Virus record (IMG/VR): IMGVR_UViG_3300034105_001019
Location: 1 to 26,392 of that record
Strand: one strand, 5' to 3'
Origin: a virus
Length of the DNA: 26,392 nucleotides
The position numbers and the translations under genes were made by a program. Positions 24,009 to 26,392 of the stretch are shown one piece after another (positions within the stretch are counted from its first letter, which is position 1; each line of letters opens with the position of its first letter). Under the pieces are notes generated by a model, which worked only from the letters and a program-made list of their open reading frames with translations, was not told the DNA's origin and did not search any database.

Positions 24009-26392
24009 TTAAGAACCACATCCAAAACATTCAAAGTCTGAATCCTCCGGTTTTTTAACTAATTCAACTGTTGGTTTTTCAACAGTTATTTTTGGTTGTT
24101 GTATTTTTGATATATCCATCGCCAAATGTTTAGCTCCGGTTGATATCGCTTTTGTTCTAACATAATAACAAAGAGTCTTTAATCCTTTACCCCAAGAATG
24201 GAAGTGAGACGATGAAATCTTTGATAATGTTGGTTCAGACATATAGATATTCATTGATTGTGATTGGTCAATGAACGGTGCTCTATCAGCTGCCATATCA
24301 ATTAATTCTCTTTGAGATATCTCCCAAATTGTTTTATACTTTGGAATTAAATGTTCTACTCTCTTAACTTTCTTTTTATAATTTTTATCTTCAGGGTCAA
24401 GATAGTTATTAAAATTAATATTTTGAATTGAGCCTTCGTTCATAATAATTTCATTTTTTAAGTCTTCTCCCCAAATACCTAATTTCTCAAAATCGTTGAT
24501 TAAGTATTTATTAACTATTAAAATTTCACCACCAACAACTCTACGATTAAATAATGCTGAATGAGCTGGTTCTGTCATTTCAAATGAACCGGTAATTTTA
24601 GCTGAAGATGCGACAGGCATCTGAGCGGTAAATAACGAATTACAAACACCATATTTAGACACTTCTAATTTAAGTGAATCCCAATCCCACATTTTTCCTA
24701 AACCTTCATAATCTAACCCCCACATATCAAATTGGAAGACACTTTTGGACATTGGAGAACCTTCAAAAAATTGGTAAGGTTTATATTCACCTGATTTACA
24801 TAACTCCATACTAGAAGTAATCGCCGCAAAATAGATAGTTTCAAATATATCTTTATTTAACTTTTTTGATTCTTCAGATGTGAAAATATAATCCATTAAG
24901 AAGAATACATCCGCAAGTCCTTGTGTTCCAATAGCTATCGCTCTTTGTTCTAACCCACCTTTTCTACCTTGTTCAGTAGAATAACTATTAATGTCAATAA
25001 CCTTGTTAAGGGCTCTCACCACTTTTTTAACTTCACTATACAACCAATTAAAATCAAATTTACCATTAACAATAAAATTCTTTAATACCATTGATGATAA
25101 GGTACAAATTGCTGTCGTACTCTCATCCGTATATTGGTAAATTTCATTACATAGGTTAGATTGTTTAATCACCCCAATATTTTGATGGTTAGTTTTTCTA
25201 TTCGCACTATCTTTAGAACATAAATAAGGAACACCAGTCTCAACTTGAGATTCAATGATTTTATTCCAAATATTTTGAGCTTTTACTTTTTTACCGAGAC
25301 CTAACTCAACCGCTCTACCATAGTTATCTTCATATTCATCACCATAACATTCTTGTAATGGTTTAATACCCGCCTTAACAATGTCATTAGGACAAAACAA
25401 ATACCAATCAGAATTGTTTTTAACAGCATTCATAAAATTATCCGGTAACCATATTGATGTGAATAAATCTTTAGCTCTTAATTCTTCGGACCCAGTGTTT
25501 TTCTTAATTTCAAGTAAATCAATAATGTCTTTATGCCAAGGTTCTATATATATCGCAGCGCTTCCAGGTCTTCTACCTTGTTGATTAAAGAAACGAAGAG
25601 ATTCATTAACAATTTTAAGATATTTTAACAATCCACCCGCAAATCCACCTGAAGAATTAATACGACTCTCTTTACTACGAATATTAGACATACACAATCC
25701 AATTCCCGCGGCATCTGAAGAATATGTTGAAATGTCGTTTAATGTTTCCAACAATCCCTGTCTAGAATCACCATTGTTATAATGTAATACACAAGACGCC
25801 AATTGAGGTGTTTTTGTACCCGCATTAATCATAATAGGTGTCGCTGGTGATATTATCTGATTTGATAATGATTCGTAATATGATACAGCCTCTTCAAATG
25901 ATTTTGTCACCCATAAAGCCACCCTCATATACATATGTTGTGGTCTTTCTATTACTTTACCTTGAGGTGTTTTTAACAAATACATTTCTTGTAATGACCT
26001 CCAAGCAAAATAGTCAAAATTGTAATCATTCTCGTGATTAATAACAGAATCAATATTTTCTGAACCATATTTTTCAATAGTCTCCATTAATTTATCATTT
26101 ATCACACCATCAGTGTGTAATACACTCATTGTATTACAAAAACTTTCATCAGTCTCTTTATGGTAAGAAGAAATCGCCACAGAAGATGCTAAACGAGAAT
26201 AATCGTGATGACTACCGGTGTAAGCCGCAGCAATCTCATAAACTAGTTTATCAAGTTCTTTAGTTGTAATAAAACCCTCTGTTGGTACAGAGGTTATTAC
26301 TTTAATGAATATCTCATCAGAATTAACATTTAAACCTTTAGCCGCTCGTTTAACTCTATTGTATATTTTTTGGGGATTAAAGGAAACCTCTT
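24009..26392 (-). CDS. nrdA: class I ribonucleotide reductase large (alpha) subunit, 5' end outside window
   Basis: The frame is open from the right window edge to the TAA at 24009 (793 residues visible); the true start lies beyond 26392, probably only about 10-20 codons further. The visible N-terminus (FNPQKIYNRVKRAAKGLNV) matches the ATP-cone, the allosteric dATP/ATP site. The catalytic core has the active-site set SNLCNEIY (Asn-x-Cys-x-Glu), partner cysteines in LASCVLHY and AICTLSSM, and LKTLCYYVRTKA with the Tyr-Tyr pair of class I radical transfer. The C-terminus CFGCGS carries the CxxC redox pair for thioredoxin or glutaredoxin. The enzyme makes deoxynucleotides in the infected cell. 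The NrdB partner is not in the window. It is followed by its own terminator. Confidence 0.93.
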   Translation of the reverse strand, partial: EVSFNPQKIYNRVKRAAKGLNVNSDEIFIKVITSVPTEGFITTKELDKLVYEIAAAYTGSHHDYSRLASSVAISSYHKETDESFCNTMSVLHTDGVINDKLMETIEKYGSENIDSVINHENDYNFDYFAWRSLQEMYLLKTPQGKVIERPQHMYMRVALWVTKSFEEAVSYYESLSNQIISPATPIMINAGTKTPQLASCVLHYNNGDSRQGLLETLNDISTYSSDAAGIGLCMSNIRSKESRINSSGGFAGGLLKYLKIVNESLRFFNQQGRRPGSAAIYIEPWHKDIIDLLEIKKNTGSEELRAKDLFTSIWLPDNFMNAVKNNSDWYLFCPNDIVKAGIKPLQECYGDEYEDNYGRAVELGLGKKVKAQNIWNKIIESQVETGVPYLCSKDSANRKTNHQNIGVIKQSNLCNEIYQYTDESTTAICTLSSMVLKNFIVNGKFDFNWLYSEVKKVVRALNKVIDINSYSTEQGRKGGLEQRAIAIGTQGLADVFFLMDYIFTSEESKKLNKDIFETIYFAAITSSMELCKSGEYKPYQFFEGSPMSKSVFQFDMWGLDYEGLGKMWDWDSLKLEVSKYGVCNSLFTAQMPVASSAKITGSFEMTEPAHSALFNRRVVGGEILIVNKYLINDFEKLGIWGEDLKNEIIMNEGSIQNINFNNYLDPEDKNYKKKVKRVEHLIPKYKTIWEISQRELIDMAADRAPFIDQSQSMNIYMSEPTLSKISSSHFHSWGKGLKTLCYYVRTKAISTGAKHLAMDISKIQQPKITVEKPTVELVKKPEDSDFECFGCGS

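Noticed and set aside
26180-26182. GTG at 26180 as the start of the ribonucleotide reductase subunit
   Set aside because: The frame is open through to the window edge and upstream residues look like the ATP-cone, so the true start lies outside the window.
1-26392. Lysogeny genes, tRNAs or host flanks
   Set aside because: No integrase, repressor, tRNA-like cloverleaf or attachment-like repeat was seen on either strand; the window looks entirely viral.

Overview
The window looks like part of the genome of a large, AT-rich tailed phage with a contractile tail (myovirus type) that probably infects a member of the Bacteroidota, most likely a Flavobacteria-like host. The tail type is inferred from adjacent gp25-like and gp6/baseplate-J-like genes. 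The host is inferred from three things: SprB-type repeats (the repeat class of Flavobacterium gliding adhesins) in a virion-type protein, two upstream regions that fit the Bacteroidota promoter pattern TTTG-N20-TAnnTTTG, and the absence of strong Shine-Dalgarno sequences. No integrase, tRNA, rRNA, CRISPR array or insertion sequence was seen, and no stretch over 300 bases lacks a gene.

Layout. (1) 1-1068, minus strand: the start of a small unknown gene, then a primase-like protein with a Cys4 zinc ribbon and a TOPRIM domain. Both sit behind host-type promoter candidates. (2) 1156-5304, plus strand: a small one-domain protein, a Cys-rich Thr-Pro-repeat protein, a 798-residue fibre or appendage protein and a RuvC-like nuclease, closed by a strong intrinsic terminator. 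(3) 5413-23915, minus strand: a compact tail/baseplate operon read from right to left. Its order is gp25, gp6/J, a 1915-residue protein with carboxypeptidase-regulatory-like domains and an unexpected hydrophobic block, four proteins I cannot name (one with a PKD-like segment), a 1009-residue protein with a tail-protein-I-like middle, and an 886-residue protein with SprB repeats, a Thr-Pro linker and a Cys-rich tip. Most genes abut or overlap by a few bases. (4) 24009-26392, minus strand: the large subunit of class I ribonucleotide reductase, cut by the right window edge and ending in a perfect 24-base palindromic terminator.

How it fits together. Regions 1 and 4 supply DNA replication and nucleotide functions. 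Regions 2 and 3 appear to build the baseplate and host-contact apparatus. The most notable theme is modular adhesin design. Three proteins on opposite strands carry Thr-Pro linkers sharing the junction TPTPTVTP; two of them end in a similar four-cysteine domain; and SprB-like modules recur in several genes. The inverted Thr-Pro tracts flank the RuvC-like gene, so in principle recombination could swap adhesin tips in frame. Three non-host-type upstream regions share TATTTATA, a candidate structural-gene promoter element.

Several apparent long reading frames begin at weak TTG codons or run through a terminator; better ATG starts are given for the primase, gp25 and 608-residue genes. All functions are judged from sequence pattern alone, with no database search.
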